Below are positions 16,689-25,391 of a stretch of 47,920 bases of DNA, one piece after another. The DNA comes from Bacteroidota bacterium (GTDB taxonomy: Bacteria > Bacteroidota > Bacteroidia > Chitinophagales > Chitinophagaceae). Under the pieces are notes generated by a model that was given only the letters and a program-made list of their open reading frames with translations, was not told the origin of the DNA and ran no database searches. The number at the start of each line of letters is the position of its first letter. Within the stretch, counting starts at the first letter, position 1. The position numbers were made by a program, and so were the translations under genes. The stretch spans positions 1 through 47,920 of the forward strand of contig JABDAZ010000023.1 in the NCBI GenBank assembly GCA_013288945.1, written 5' to 3'.

Positions 16689-17752
16689 TGAACTGGTTTC
16701 AACGGCAATTGTACAAGCCTTTTTTTATCCGTTTATTTCATTGGGAATACTGGAGTTTTAATACAGTTTATATTCCGATTTATATTTTTTGGGTTGCATT
16801 ATGCATCCGCGCACGATCATTTTTCTTTTTTGAAGCGTCTAATCCAACTATAAAAAATGGTGGTTTTTTAACGGAATCAAAGAAAGATATTTTTCCATTA
16901 ATACCTGCTTCGCTACAACCTGCAACTGTATTTTTTTCTATTCCTTCCAACGCTGATATTGTTATTAGTGAATTGCATAAAAATGGATTGTCATTTCCAT
17001 TAATCGGCAAGCCTGATGTTGGTAGCCGTGGACGTGGCGTAAAAGTTTTGACAAATAAAAATGACGTAAGGCTTTATGTAAAAAATGCTTTTGTCGATTT
17101 TCATATTCAAGAATTTGTTGCGTATAAAAATGAAATTGGAATTTTTTATTATCGTTTTCCAAATGAAGAAAATGGAAAAATTTCCGGCATTGTTCGCAAA
17201 GAATTTTTAAAAGTAAAAGGCGATGGAATAAAAACTATAAGCCAATTATTAATGGAAAACAAACGCGCGATTTTACAAAAAGATGTTTTAGAAAAATTAT
17301 ATGGAAATGATTTGAATGAAGTATTAATAAACGGCGAAGAAAAAATTTTAGTTCCTTATGGAAACCATTCGCGAGGCGCGATGTTTATTGATGATTCGCA
17401 TTTGATTGATGAAACGCTTACAAAAACTATTGATGAAATATGCAAACAAATTCCTGGATTTTATTTTGGAAGATTTGATATTCGTTTTGACAACTGGGAA
17501 GATTTAAAACATGAAAAAAAATTTTCTATTATTGAAATGAATGGCGCTGGATCTGAACCTACACATATTTATGATCCAAAACATTCCATCTTTTATGCTT
17601 GGAAAGAAATCATTCGCCATTGGTTTATTTTAAATAAAATCAGCAGGCAAAATCATAAAAAAGGATATAAATATTTAAGCGTTTCCGAAGGAATAAAAAT
17701 GTTTCAGGATGATAAAATGTTTTCGCAAAAATTGGCAGCGATGAAAGAATAG
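16688..17752 (+). CDS. ATP-grasp family ligase-like protein
   Basis: 354 residues. Start overlaps the previous stop by one base. An N-terminal hydrophobic stretch (YIPIYIFWVALCIRARSFFFF) suggests membrane association. The ATP-grasp core then shows FPLIGKPDVGSRGRGVKVL (ATP-binding Lys and Gly-rich loop), FHIQEFV, and the Mg-binding end FGRFDIRFDNW plus IIEMNGAGSEP (Glu, Asn). The fold resembles D-Ala-D-Ala ligase and forms an amide or peptide bond from a carboxylate; substrate unknown. The coupled DinB-NRDE-ATP-grasp order suggests one pathway. Confidence 0.85.
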   Translation: MNWFQRQLYKPFFIRLFHWEYWSFNTVYIPIYIFWVALCIRARSFFFFEASNPTIKNGGFLTESKKDIFPLIPASLQPATVFFSIPSNADIVISELHKNGLSFPLIGKPDVGSRGRGVKVLTNKNDVRLYVKNAFVDFHIQEFVAYKNEIGIFYYRFPNEENGKISGIVRKEFLKVKGDGIKTISQLLMENKRAILQKDVLEKLYGNDLNEVLINGEEKILVPYGNHSRGAMFIDDSHLIDETLTKTIDEICKQIPGFYFGRFDIRFDNWEDLKHEKKFSIIEMNGAGSEPTHIYDPKHSIFYAWKEIIRHWFILNKISRQNHKKGYKYLSVSEGIKMFQDDKMFSQKLAAMKE

Positions 17753-17758
17753 AATTTG

Positions 17759-17784
17759 TAAATTTGACAAAATCTTTTTTATGG
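17759..17784 (+). promoter_or_regulatory. Antitoxin promoter and leader, shared with the gene at 25325
   Basis: TAAATTTG (17759-17766) fits TAnnTTTG and is followed by a very short leader to the ATG at 17781. From the element through the ATG the sequence matches the same stretch before the orphan antitoxin (minus strand 25347-25323) at 22 of 25 positions with no gaps. Confidence 0.65.
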
Positions 17785-18026
17785 AAAAAACTGATTTAAA
17801 AAAAGAATTAATAACTTTTATTGAAGAAACAAATGATGAAGAATTGCTTTCATTATTAAAAGAGGATTTTCTTTTTTATGGAAAAATTAAAGACAAAGAT
17901 ATTACTGACGGCTTAAGTAACGAGCAATTAAAAGAACTGAAAATTTTGTCGGAAGAAGATGAAATGAAAGATACAATGACACTCGATGAATACAAAAAAG
18001 CCACTGCTCAATGGCGTATAAAATAG
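17781..18026 (+). CDS. Antitoxin of a RelE/ParE-type module
   Basis: 81 residues, acidic and Lys/Glu-rich, no membrane segment. N-terminal helix LKKELITFIEETNDEELLSLLKEDF and a C-terminal TLDEYKKATAQWRIK of the sort that wraps a RelE-fold toxin. No obvious DNA-binding domain, so autoregulation through the usual antitoxin N-terminus is not evident. It overlaps the toxin gene by 16 bp. A paralogue without toxin lies at 25062-25325. Confidence 0.8.
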   Translation: MEKTDLKKELITFIEETNDEELLSLLKEDFLFYGKIKDKDITDGLSNEQLKELKILSEEDEMKDTMTLDEYKKATAQWRIK

Positions 18027-18307
18027 TCATTAAAAAACGCTTCACTAATAAAGTAAAAAAAGTTCTAAGTCATCTTGAAACAGAATGGTCTCATAAAGTT
18101 GCAGATGAATTTCTAAATAAAATTGATCGCCGCATCGAACTACTTTCTGCTCAGACTTACATTGGTGCCACTTCTTCTAAAGTAAAAGAAGTACGAGGTT
18201 TACTGATTACACGTCACAATAGAATTTATTATAAAATTAAAAATGATCAAGTAATCATACTTAACATGTATGATACAAGAATGCAACCTGATAAAAATCC
18301 TTATTAA
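18011..18307 (+). CDS. RelE/ParE-family toxin
   Basis: 98 residues, basic. The fold is suggested by the N-terminal strand YKIVIKKRFTNKVKKVL, helices with FLNKIDRRIELLS, and the C-terminal strands KEVRGLLITRHNRIYYKIKNDQVIILNMYDTRM, a ParE/RelE pattern ending in 'YDTR..P.K'. Such toxins cleave mRNA on the ribosome or poison gyrase; which applies is not readable here. It ends exactly where the convergent GMC gene ends, with no gap. Confidence 0.85.
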   Translation: MAYKIVIKKRFTNKVKKVLSHLETEWSHKVADEFLNKIDRRIELLSAQTYIGATSSKVKEVRGLLITRHNRIYYKIKNDQVIILNMYDTRMQPDKNPY

Positions 18308-20008
18308 TCAAATATTCATCTTCTTCATTTCCTTCACTGCATAATCGCAGGCGCGCGCTGTGAGCGCCATGTATGTGAGCGAAGGATTAACGCATGAGCC
18401 CGACACCATGCATGATCCGTCTGTTATAAAAACATTTTTCACTTCATGCATTTGGTTGAAACTGTTGAGCACACTGGTTTTCGCGTTTCTTCCCATTCGT
18501 GCGGTTCCCATTTCATGATTGGCATTGCCGGGAAAAGAAATTTTATTGCTGATATTAATATTTTTAAATCCTGCTGCGTCAAGCATTTCTTTGGCAACAA
18601 TTCCCATGTCTTCATGCATCGCTTTTTCATTGTCTTTAAATTCACAATCAATCGTGAGTATAGATCTGTTCCACTTGTCTTTTTTATTATTGTTTAATGT
18701 AATCCGGTTGTCTTCATACGGAAGGCATTCTCCAAAAGAATACATATTAATTTGCCAACCTGCAGGTTCGCTCAATGCATCTTTTAATGCAGCGCCAATT
18801 TCTGCATCGCCTCCATTGCGCGTTCGCGAAGCGCTTAATCCAAAATTATAACCTCGCAAAAATTGCGCATCTTTTTTATTTACATTTCTGAAACGCGGCA
18901 CGTACAAAGGCGTTGGCCTTCGGCCATAATAATAACTGTCTTCAAACCCATCAATCGTTGCAGTTGCGGAAAGCCCTTTGTGATGATCCATTAAATTTCT
19001 TCCAACCTGATCGCTTCCATTTCCCAAACCATTTGGAAAACGGTTGGATGTGGAGTTTAATAAAATAAAAGTTGTTGCGACAGTTGACGCATTAATAAAA
19101 ATAATTTTTGCATAAAACTCAACCGTTTGATTGGTTTGCATATCTAAAATTTCTACGCCAATTGCTTTTTGTTTTTGCTCATCATACAAAACTTTATTAA
19201 CGAGCGAGTGTGGCCGCACCGTTAAATTATTGGTTGCATAAGCCGCGGGCATCGTACTTGCATTTGTGCTGAAATACGCGCCAAACGGGCATCCGCGGTG
19301 ACATAAATCCCGCGCCTGACATTGTCCCCTGCCCTGCACTGGTTTTGTAAGATTAGCAGTTCTGCCTATTATCACTTTGCGATCATTATATTTACTTTCA
19401 ATTTTTTCTTTAAAATATTTTTCAACTGCATTCATCGGAAATGCCGGTTGAAAATTTCCATCAGGCAAATGTTTGATGCCATCTTTGTTAGCACTCACGC
19501 CAATAAAACTTTCTGCATAATCATACCACGGCGCAATATCTTTATAACGGATTGGCCAATCAATCGCAATGGCATCTCTCAAATTTGCTTCAAAATCCAA
19601 ATCGCTCCAGCGGTAGCATGCGCGCGACCATAACAAAGATCTTCCGCCAACAATATCACCACGAATCCAATCGAAACGTTTTGTTTCGTCGTAAATATTT
19701 TCGTGATCATTAATGTAAAAATGTTTGTTGTCTTCGCGAAAACTCCAATGGCGGCTTTGCACAAACTGTTTCTTTTTGTCATCTTCACTCAAATGCAAAT
19801 GATGCGGAAATTCCCACGGATCTTTTGTTGCAGTCGGATAATTCGGATGCGTAATATTTGCGCCGCGCTCAAGCATTAATACCTTCAAACCTTTTTCGCA
19901 AAGTTCCTTCGCGGCCCACCCACCGCTGATTCCAGAGCCAACAACAATTGCATCATATGTATTTTGCGCCTTCGCTTTATTATTAATATTCAGAGTATCG
20001 CCCGGCAT
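18308..20008 (-). CDS. GMC-family oxidoreductase
   Basis: 566 residues. FAD-binding GSGISGG at residues 24-30 (YDAIVVGSGISGGWAAKELCEKG) and ERGAN mark the dinucleotide fold; GDIVGGRSLLWSRACYRW is the second GMC signature. C-terminal catalytic elements are FPGNANHEMGTARMG (His) and VNPSLTYMALTARA (Asn). A CQARDLCHRGCPFGAYFS segment, cysteine-rich, resembles the gluconate/glucoside dehydrogenase subgroup. Such enzymes oxidise sugars, including at C3. The downstream TIM-barrel and DUF1080 genes are those expected to process a 3-keto sugar. No dehydrogenase subunit 3 or cytochrome gene is next to it. Confidence 0.9.
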   Translation of the reverse strand: MPGDTLNINNKAKAQNTYDAIVVGSGISGGWAAKELCEKGLKVLMLERGANITHPNYPTATKDPWEFPHHLHLSEDDKKKQFVQSRHWSFREDNKHFYINDHENIYDETKRFDWIRGDIVGGRSLLWSRACYRWSDLDFEANLRDAIAIDWPIRYKDIAPWYDYAESFIGVSANKDGIKHLPDGNFQPAFPMNAVEKYFKEKIESKYNDRKVIIGRTANLTKPVQGRGQCQARDLCHRGCPFGAYFSTNASTMPAAYATNNLTVRPHSLVNKVLYDEQKQKAIGVEILDMQTNQTVEFYAKIIFINASTVATTFILLNSTSNRFPNGLGNGSDQVGRNLMDHHKGLSATATIDGFEDSYYYGRRPTPLYVPRFRNVNKKDAQFLRGYNFGLSASRTRNGGDAEIGAALKDALSEPAGWQINMYSFGECLPYEDNRITLNNNKKDKWNRSILTIDCEFKDNEKAMHEDMGIVAKEMLDAAGFKNINISNKISFPGNANHEMGTARMGRNAKTSVLNSFNQMHEVKNVFITDGSCMVSGSCVNPSLTYMALTARACDYAVKEMKKMNI

Positions 20009-20039
20009 TATTATTAATAAATTTTATTGTTTTTAAATT

Positions 20040-20230
20040 TTAAAATCATTGAACATAGAAGAAATAGAAAATAGAAGCTAGAAAATAGAATACAAAAATT
20101 CAAACCAAAGTCTATCAACTGTTAGCTGTCATCTGTCAACTTTTTTATGTACTTAGCATTTGAATCTCCATCAGCTTCATTGGCGTCGCACACTTGTACA
20201 TATGTTCATTATTCAGCGGCGATAATATTT
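20040..20230. other. Intergenic region with low-complexity words and one dispersed repeat
   Basis: AAATAGAA-type words (20057-20095), GTTAGCTGTCATCTGTCAAC (20121-20140) and then dispersed repeat copy 1. The CTGTCATC/TGACAG words recur, inverted, at 36366-36392. No gene seen. Confidence 0.55.
20147..20201 (-). repeat. Dispersed repeat copy 1
   Basis: Minus strand begins TGTACAAGTGTGCGACGCC and ends GCTAAGTACAT, with short terminal inverted repeats TGTAC/GTACA. It shares the core AAGTGTGCGACGC with copies at 23095 and 35165 and a near match at 47678. On the plus strand after 20201 the match to copy 4 continues through TTCAGCG to about 20221. Confidence 0.8.
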
Positions 20231-21144
20231 TATTTAAAATGTTCTTTCATCGTTTTTGAATAATCAGCAATTGCCAACTCTGGCGCAGCAATTTCCGGGT
20301 GCCATAATTTTTCCCATTCAAAACTATAATAACCTTTGTAATTATCTTTTGCCAACGCATCAACCGCTTCAAAAATCGGCACATCGCCTTGTCCTAAAAA
20401 AACATAATTAATTTTTCCATCAACAATTTTTGCATCCTTAATATGCGTGTGACGAATATATTTTTTTAAACGTTCATACAAAATAACCGGCGGCTCTTTT
20501 GTAATTGTCCAAACGTTTGTAACGTCCCAAATCATTCCCACGTGCGGGTGTTCGGCTGCTGCCATCACTTTTTCAAGATCATCTGTGTGCACCAAATCTC
20601 CATGCGATTCTATTAATACGCTTACGCCACTGTTGTTTGCATGTTCACCCAATTCCAATAATCCTTTAGCAATTAAATCCATCGTTGCTTCTTTTTCCTG
20701 TTCCTTCGGAAACAAATTTGGAAACACACGCACGTAAGGGCATTTAATTTCATGCGCCAGATCTATAAAACGTTTTCCTTCATCTAAATTTTTTTTGCGT
20801 TCAGTTGCATCCGCAAAATGCAACGTGCACGAAGAACCAAGATCAACAAAATGCAAACCATTTTCTTTCATCAGTTTTAAAGTTGCCTGCGTATTTTGTT
20901 TATTAATAAACTCATTGCATTGAGTAAGATCCATTTGTTTTAATATGCCACGCAATTCCAAACCAGTATAATTATTCTTTACAGCAAAATCAACAATTTG
21001 CGGAAACGTCCATTCCGGGCAACCCAAAGTTGAAAAAGATAAAAGTGGTTTATAACTTTTTGTATTAAAAGCAGAACCCGCAAACGCAGCCGCAGCAAGT
21101 ATTGCAGAAGATTGCAAAAATTCCCTTCTTGAAGATTGTTTCAT
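20230..21144 (-). CDS. Sugar phosphate isomerase/epimerase-like TIM-barrel protein (Tat-exported)
   Basis: 304 residues from the Met at 21144, 7 bp after the upstream stop; the earlier Met of the frame lies inside the DUF1080 gene. The N-terminus SRREFLQSSAILAAAAFAGSAF is a clear Tat signal with twin Arg. The barrel is of the xylose-isomerase-like AP-endonuclease-2 type: TLGCPEWTF, YTGLELRG, PYVRVFPNLF, VLIESHGDL, GMIWDVTN, HTHIKDAKIVDGKINYVFLGQGDV, with metal-ligand Glu/His/Asp in those strands. It sits in one operon with DUF1080 and near the GMC enzyme, so a role in 3-keto-sugar processing in the periplasm is likely. Confidence 0.88.
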   Translation of the reverse strand: MKQSSRREFLQSSAILAAAAFAGSAFNTKSYKPLLSFSTLGCPEWTFPQIVDFAVKNNYTGLELRGILKQMDLTQCNEFINKQNTQATLKLMKENGLHFVDLGSSCTLHFADATERKKNLDEGKRFIDLAHEIKCPYVRVFPNLFPKEQEKEATMDLIAKGLLELGEHANNSGVSVLIESHGDLVHTDDLEKVMAAAEHPHVGMIWDVTNVWTITKEPPVILYERLKKYIRHTHIKDAKIVDGKINYVFLGQGDVPIFEAVDALAKDNYKGYYSFEWEKLWHPEIAAPELAIADYSKTMKEHFK

Positions 21145-21151
21145 GCAAATA

Positions 21152-22126
21152 TTATTTAGCAGGCGTAATAATAATATTGCGGAATTCAATCGGGCCATGA
21201 TCGCCTTGTAAATATATTGGCCCTGGTTCGCCTTCTTTGCTATTAATAGCGCCACCAGTTATGCCGGGAATCAGTTGGTTGCATATAACAACTTTGCCAT
21301 TTACTTCAACCGTAACAAGCCTGCCATACAAAGTGATGTCATAGGTTTGCCACTCACCTGCATCTTTCGCTGCCATTTCATTTGGCGTTAAAAAACCATA
21401 CACGCCGCCGAGCAAATGGCTGTTTGGTTCCATGCCTTTATCATCTTCAATCTGCACTTCATATCGTCCACGCAAATACACGCCGCTGTTGCTTTCTTTC
21501 GGATAACGAAATTCAATATGCAATTTAAAATCGGTAAAAGTCTTATCACTTATAATGTTTGATCCGGAATGCGGGCTTGTCATTACGCCATTCACAACAA
21601 TCCATTGATTGGTTGTGCCGCTCGGGTGCCATCCGCTCATATCCACGCCAGTAAAGAGTTTCATCGGTTCGCCCCAAACCGGTTCGCCTTGTCTTTTTAA
21701 TAATGGAGCGCGCATGCCCGACCAATTACTAACTTTTCCATCGGTTGAAGTTATAGTTCCTGTTAAGCTATCGCCTTGTAAAGTTCCTTCAACTACAATA
21801 TCATTTCCTTCTTTTTCCCATTGCGGCGGAATAGAAAAATGAAATTTATTATCCGCAAAAAAAACATGTGAAATTGCACGCGCACTTCCGCCGGCTGCAA
21901 CAAAACGGCCAACCAAAGTTTTGTTGCCAGATAATTCTACTTCTAACCAAGATGGATAATCTTTTGATGGATAATGAACGGTTAAATCCCATCTGCCAAT
22001 AATCGGCGCTTTGCCTTCATCATTAATAAAAGGATTTGCTTTTGATGAAAACGAAAAGATAGAAAACACCAAAGACATTAATAAAAGAGAAAAAATTTTA
22101 CGGGAGATTATACTTGTTTTTTTCAT
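21152..22126 (-). CDS. DUF1080 (3-keto-disaccharide hydrolase-like) protein
   Basis: 324 residues with a signal sequence (KIFSLLLMSLVFSIFSFSSKA). An N-terminal beta domain (GRWDLTVHYPSKDYPSWLEVEL, residues about 40-130) comes before the DUF1080 domain (about 150-324), recognised by EPMKLFTGVDMSGWHP, FKLHIEFRYPKESNSGVYLRGRYEVQIEDD, and GPIYLQGDHGPIEFRNIII. DUF1080 proteins are concanavalin-like folds; characterised members hydrolyse 3-keto-glycosides. The Tat-exported TIM barrel follows 7 bp downstream, which fits co-transcription. Confidence 0.9.
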   Translation of the reverse strand: MKKTSIISRKIFSLLLMSLVFSIFSFSSKANPFINDEGKAPIIGRWDLTVHYPSKDYPSWLEVELSGNKTLVGRFVAAGGSARAISHVFFADNKFHFSIPPQWEKEGNDIVVEGTLQGDSLTGTITSTDGKVSNWSGMRAPLLKRQGEPVWGEPMKLFTGVDMSGWHPSGTTNQWIVVNGVMTSPHSGSNIISDKTFTDFKLHIEFRYPKESNSGVYLRGRYEVQIEDDKGMEPNSHLLGGVYGFLTPNEMAAKDAGEWQTYDITLYGRLVTVEVNGKVVICNQLIPGITGGAINSKEGEPGPIYLQGDHGPIEFRNIIITPAK

Positions 22127-22266
22127 GCAGCAATTTTTATTTGATATTGAAATTCAATTTACCAATAAAAAATTAAATGCACTGACAGATTATAAAACAA
22201 TTGATGAAAGGAAAATGAACGATAAAAAAGTAATGTATTAATAAAAATAAAAGATGAAGTTTAATT

Positions 22267-22878
22267 CTATTTATTAAGCAATTGCATTTTCTTTTTTAAT
22301 GCAGAAAAAGTTTCCAGCGGGCCTTTTGAAGAAAATAAATCAAGCAACCACGCAGGCACAGACCCGCCAGGATCGAGCTCCAGCGTATATTCTACGTGAA
22401 TCATTTTATCCGGAAGTGTGGTAACATTCCATGTGCCAACAGAATATGGAACACGGATGATGCCGTCTTTAACAGGTTTATATCCTTTGATAGTTGAGGC
22501 AATTAATTTAAATGAATGCGCTGTTTTATTTTCAGTAAGTACGCAGTGTGCATATAAATCGCGGTTGGATGATGGCCACGGAACTGATGTTTCAGAATAA
22601 TAAATAAAATCTGTGGGGCTTGTTTTCTTTACAATCTCGCAAGTTTTTGTTGCATAAGCCCATTCAGTATATTTTGGAACGTCCAATAAAATATCTGCGA
22701 ACTGGTTAATGTTTCCCGGCAAATCTGCGATCACTTTTATATCATCAAACTTGGAAACTTTAGAATCGCGGTGAAAAACTTTTATACCATCGTCTTCTTT
22801 TTTTAATGTCCATTCTGTTTGTGAAAAAAGTGGAAATATTTTTATTAATAAAAGTATGGTGACAATAAGTGGTTTCAT
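22267..22878 (-). CDS. START-domain protein
   Basis: 203 residues. Signal peptide MKPLIVTILLLIKIFPLFSQ, then a lipid-binding START/SRPBCC fold: EWTLKKEDDGIKVFHRDSKVSKFDDIKVIADLPGN, EWAYATKTCEIVKKTSP, SETSVPWPSSNRDLYAHC, VEYTLELDPGGSVPAWLLDLF. The family binds hydrophobic ligands; the ligand here is unknown. Separated from DUF1080 by 140 bp, so not clearly in the same operon. Confidence 0.88.
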   Translation of the reverse strand: MKPLIVTILLLIKIFPLFSQTEWTLKKEDDGIKVFHRDSKVSKFDDIKVIADLPGNINQFADILLDVPKYTEWAYATKTCEIVKKTSPTDFIYYSETSVPWPSSNRDLYAHCVLTENKTAHSFKLIASTIKGYKPVKDGIIRVPYSVGTWNVTTLPDKMIHVEYTLELDPGGSVPAWLLDLFSSKGPLETFSALKKKMQLLNK

Positions 22879-23094
22879 TTGGGTTTGTGTTCTTTATCTG
22901 CGTGGTAAATTATGCAAAGGTTTTTTATTAATAAGATATTAATGATTAACGATTTTGCAATTGCGTTTTTAGAGAGGACGGATGAGAACAGCAAATAATT
23001 TAAGTATAATATTTTTATTTCGATTCAATTAAAAAAAGATTAAAGAGCACTTTTGCTTTTATTATTTGCGGCAATAGTTCAATAGCATATCAAC

Positions 23095-23149
23095 TGTACA
23101 AGTGTGCGACGCAACAAATGCTTAATTGAAAAGCAAATGCTAAGTACAT
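23095..23149 (+). repeat. Dispersed repeat copy 2
   Basis: Starts TGTACAAGTGTGCGACGCAA and ends TGCTAAGTACAT, opposite in orientation to copy 1. It contains a small internal stem TGCTT/AAGCA. It lies 17 bp beyond the hutU stop. Copies 1 and 2 bracket the TIM-barrel, DUF1080 and START genes. Confidence 0.8.
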
Positions 23150-23165
23150 TATTTTTTATATAGAA

Positions 23166-24848
23166 TTAAGGATTTAATTTTTTATTAAGATCCAAATCAA
23201 ATTCGACGGCTGTTTCTTTTGCAAGATCATAACCGGCATCTGCATGTCGAATTACACCTGTGCCAGGATCGTTGCGCAGCACGCGTTTCAGACGTTGTTC
23301 TGCATCGTCAGTTCCATCGGCAACGATAACCATGCCGGCATGAATGCTGTAACCCATTCCCACGCCGCCGCCGTGATGAAGGCTTACCCAACTTGCGCCG
23401 CCCGCAGTATTAACGAGTGCATTTAATATCGGCCAATCGGCAACGGCATCGCTGCCATCAAGCATAGATTCTGTCTCGCGGTTTGGCGAAGCAACGGAAC
23501 CCGTATCGAGATGATCGCGGCCAATAACGATTGGCGCTTTCACTTTTTTTGTACGGACGAGTTCATTAAAAGCAAGCCCCGCTTTTTCGCGTTCGCCTTG
23601 TCCGAGCCAGCAAATGCGCGCGGGCAAACCCTGGAAAGATATTTTTTCTTTGGCCAACTTTAACCAACGTTGCAGCGATTGGTTTTCGGGAAACATATTT
23701 GCAATGAGTTCATCAGTAACAGCAATATCATTTGGATCGCCACTTAATGCAGCCCAGCGAAAAGGGCCTTTGCCTTCACAAAATAACGGGCGGATATATG
23801 CTGGAACGAAACCCGGAAAATCGAAAGCATTTTTCAATCCGCGTTCGTGTGCGCGTGCGCGTAAATTATTTCCATAATCAAAAGTTATGGCCCCGAGCGT
23901 TTGTAATTGCAGCATTAATTCAACATGCAATTTCATACTATCATAAGCCCGTTCTATATAATCAGCAGGATTTTGCGTGCGCAAAATATTCGCCTGTTCA
24001 TTCGTTAATGTGTGCGGAACATAACCGATTAATGGATCGTGTGCTGAAGTTTGATCCGTTAATGTATCAGGAATAATTTTTCGTTCAATCAATTTTTGCA
24101 ACAATGAAATCGCATTGCATAAAACGCCAATACTTTTACTTGCACCTTGCTTTTTATATTCTAACGCTTTATCAATGGCTTCATCTATATTAATAAATTT
24201 TTCATCAAGATATTTTGTTTCGATTCTTTTATTAATGCGCCACTCTTCTACTTCAGCAATTAATGCAACGCCACCATTCATTGTAATTGCTAAAGGTTGT
24301 GCACCGCCCATGCCTCCGAGGCCGGCAGTTACATTTAAAGTATTTTTTAGCGAACCACCAAAATGCTTGTTGGCTGCGGCTGAATACGTTTCATAAGTTC
24401 CCTGCACAATTCCCTGTGAGCCGATGTAAATCCAACTTCCCGCAGTCATTTGGCCATACATCATTAAGCCTTTTTTTTCGAGCTCGTCAAAATGTTTCCA
24501 GTTGGCCCAGTTGGGAACGAGTTGCGAATTGCTTATTAATACACGCGGCGCATCTTTATGTGTTTTTAAAATGCCGACAGGTTTACCACTTTGTATTAAT
24601 AATGTTTCATCGTTTTCTAAAATTTTTAATGCTTTAATAATGTTATCAAGTGCTTCAAAATTGCGTGCTGCTTTTCCGCGGCCGCCATATACAATCAAAT
24701 CATCAGGGCGTTCTGCAACATCAGGATTTAAATTATTAAGCAACATTCTTAATGCAGCTTCCTGGATCCATCCTTTGCAATTTAAAGTTGTGCCCGTTGG
24801 TGTTTTATATTTTACAGCATCGTAACGAAGAAATATTGTTGAAGACAT
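23166..24848 (-). CDS. hutU: Urocanate hydratase
   Basis: 560 residues, normal length. It adds water to urocanate to give imidazolone propionate, the second step of histidine breakdown, with tightly bound NAD. Diagnostic runs include [25 protein letters not shown] near the N-terminus, the NAD-binding [52 protein letters not shown] (with the conserved Cys) and [20 protein letters not shown]-like C-terminal sequence. hutH lies downstream of the intervening antitoxin-like gene on the same map, minus strand. hutI and hutG/F are not in the window. Confidence 0.97.
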   Translation of the reverse strand: MSSTIFLRYDAVKYKTPTGTTLNCKGWIQEAALRMLLNNLNPDVAERPDDLIVYGGRGKAARNFEALDNIIKALKILENDETLLIQSGKPVGILKTHKDAPRVLISNSQLVPNWANWKHFDELEKKGLMMYGQMTAGSWIYIGSQGIVQGTYETYSAAANKHFGGSLKNTLNVTAGLGGMGGAQPLAITMNGGVALIAEVEEWRINKRIETKYLDEKFINIDEAIDKALEYKKQGASKSIGVLCNAISLLQKLIERKIIPDTLTDQTSAHDPLIGYVPHTLTNEQANILRTQNPADYIERAYDSMKLHVELMLQLQTLGAITFDYGNNLRARAHERGLKNAFDFPGFVPAYIRPLFCEGKGPFRWAALSGDPNDIAVTDELIANMFPENQSLQRWLKLAKEKISFQGLPARICWLGQGEREKAGLAFNELVRTKKVKAPIVIGRDHLDTGSVASPNRETESMLDGSDAVADWPILNALVNTAGGASWVSLHHGGGVGMGYSIHAGMVIVADGTDDAEQRLKRVLRNDPGTGVIRHADAGYDLAKETAVEFDLDLNKKLNP

Positions 24849-24897
24849 GCGATAATTTTGGTAATACTTTTTAAGAAATTATGTTGGGATTATAATT

Positions 24898-25061
24898 TGG
24901 ATATCGAGGTATTAATTGCAGACATTAATAAATTGTTTCCTGTAAGAATATTAATGCTTTATTCTTTAAACCTTGTTTCTTGGCTCTTAATAAACTTGTT
25001 ATTTCGACATTGTTTTTTAGACATTAATACTTTGTATCTTGAACCTTGTCTCTTGCCTGCT
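24898..25061. repeat. Low-complexity intergenic stretch with CCTTGTTTCTTG words
   Basis: Contains CCTTGTTTCTTGG (24971-24983), ACCTTGTCTCTTG and several ATTAATAC/ATTAATGC words at spaced intervals. Reverse complements of these words are found inside bioA (33965-33977) and at 36425-36485. No coding potential recognised. Confidence 0.6.
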
Positions 25062-25325
25062 TTATTTACTTCCCCATTTTTCACTCATCTTTTTAAATTC
25101 TTCGAGAGAAATTGGTTCGCCGCGATCGGCTTCTTTTAGTGCGGCATCAATGCCTGTTATTTCTTCTTCAGCATTGTCATTTTCATCATCTTCATTTAAT
25201 TCTTTAGAATGATTTTCAATAACAGACGGAAGAATATCATCGTTGAGAACAGTAAGCAATTCTTCATCCTCAATACTGTCGATCAATGTATGTAGCGCTT
25301 TTTTTAGTTCTTCTTTCGATTGCAT
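25062..25325 (-). CDS. Orphan antitoxin-like protein
   Basis: 87 residues from the Met at 25325; the frame's earlier Met (25358) lies upstream of the promoter-like element, so 25325 is preferred. Very acidic (NEDDENDNAEEE). N-terminus LKKALHTLIDSIEDEELLTVL and C-terminus ISLEEFKKMSEKWGSK resemble the antitoxin at 17781 (LKKELITFIEETNDEELLSLL and TLDEYKKATAQW). No toxin gene follows: the 3' side is low-complexity sequence and then hutU. It is placed between hutH and hutU. Possibly a toxin-less remnant or an antitoxin acting on a toxin elsewhere. Confidence 0.7.
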   Translation of the reverse strand: MQSKEELKKALHTLIDSIEDEELLTVLNDDILPSVIENHSKELNEDDENDNAEEEITGIDAALKEADRGEPISLEEFKKMSEKWGSK

Positions 25326-25347
25326 AAAATAGCTTTTGCCAAATTTA
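25323..25347 (-). promoter_or_regulatory. Promoter and leader of the orphan antitoxin
   Basis: Minus strand TAAATTTG (25347-25340) then a leader of the same length as that before the antitoxin at 17781, ending in the ATG. Only three of 25 positions differ, so the two genes probably share promoter strength and translational control. Confidence 0.65.
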
Positions 25348-25391
25348 ACTATAAACAACGATTTATTAATAATAAGAATATACAGATACCC

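Noticed and set aside
20147-23149. Composite transposon made by repeat copies 1 and 2
   Set aside because: The pair is inverted around three genes, but no transposase or target duplication was seen, so only the arrangement is reported.
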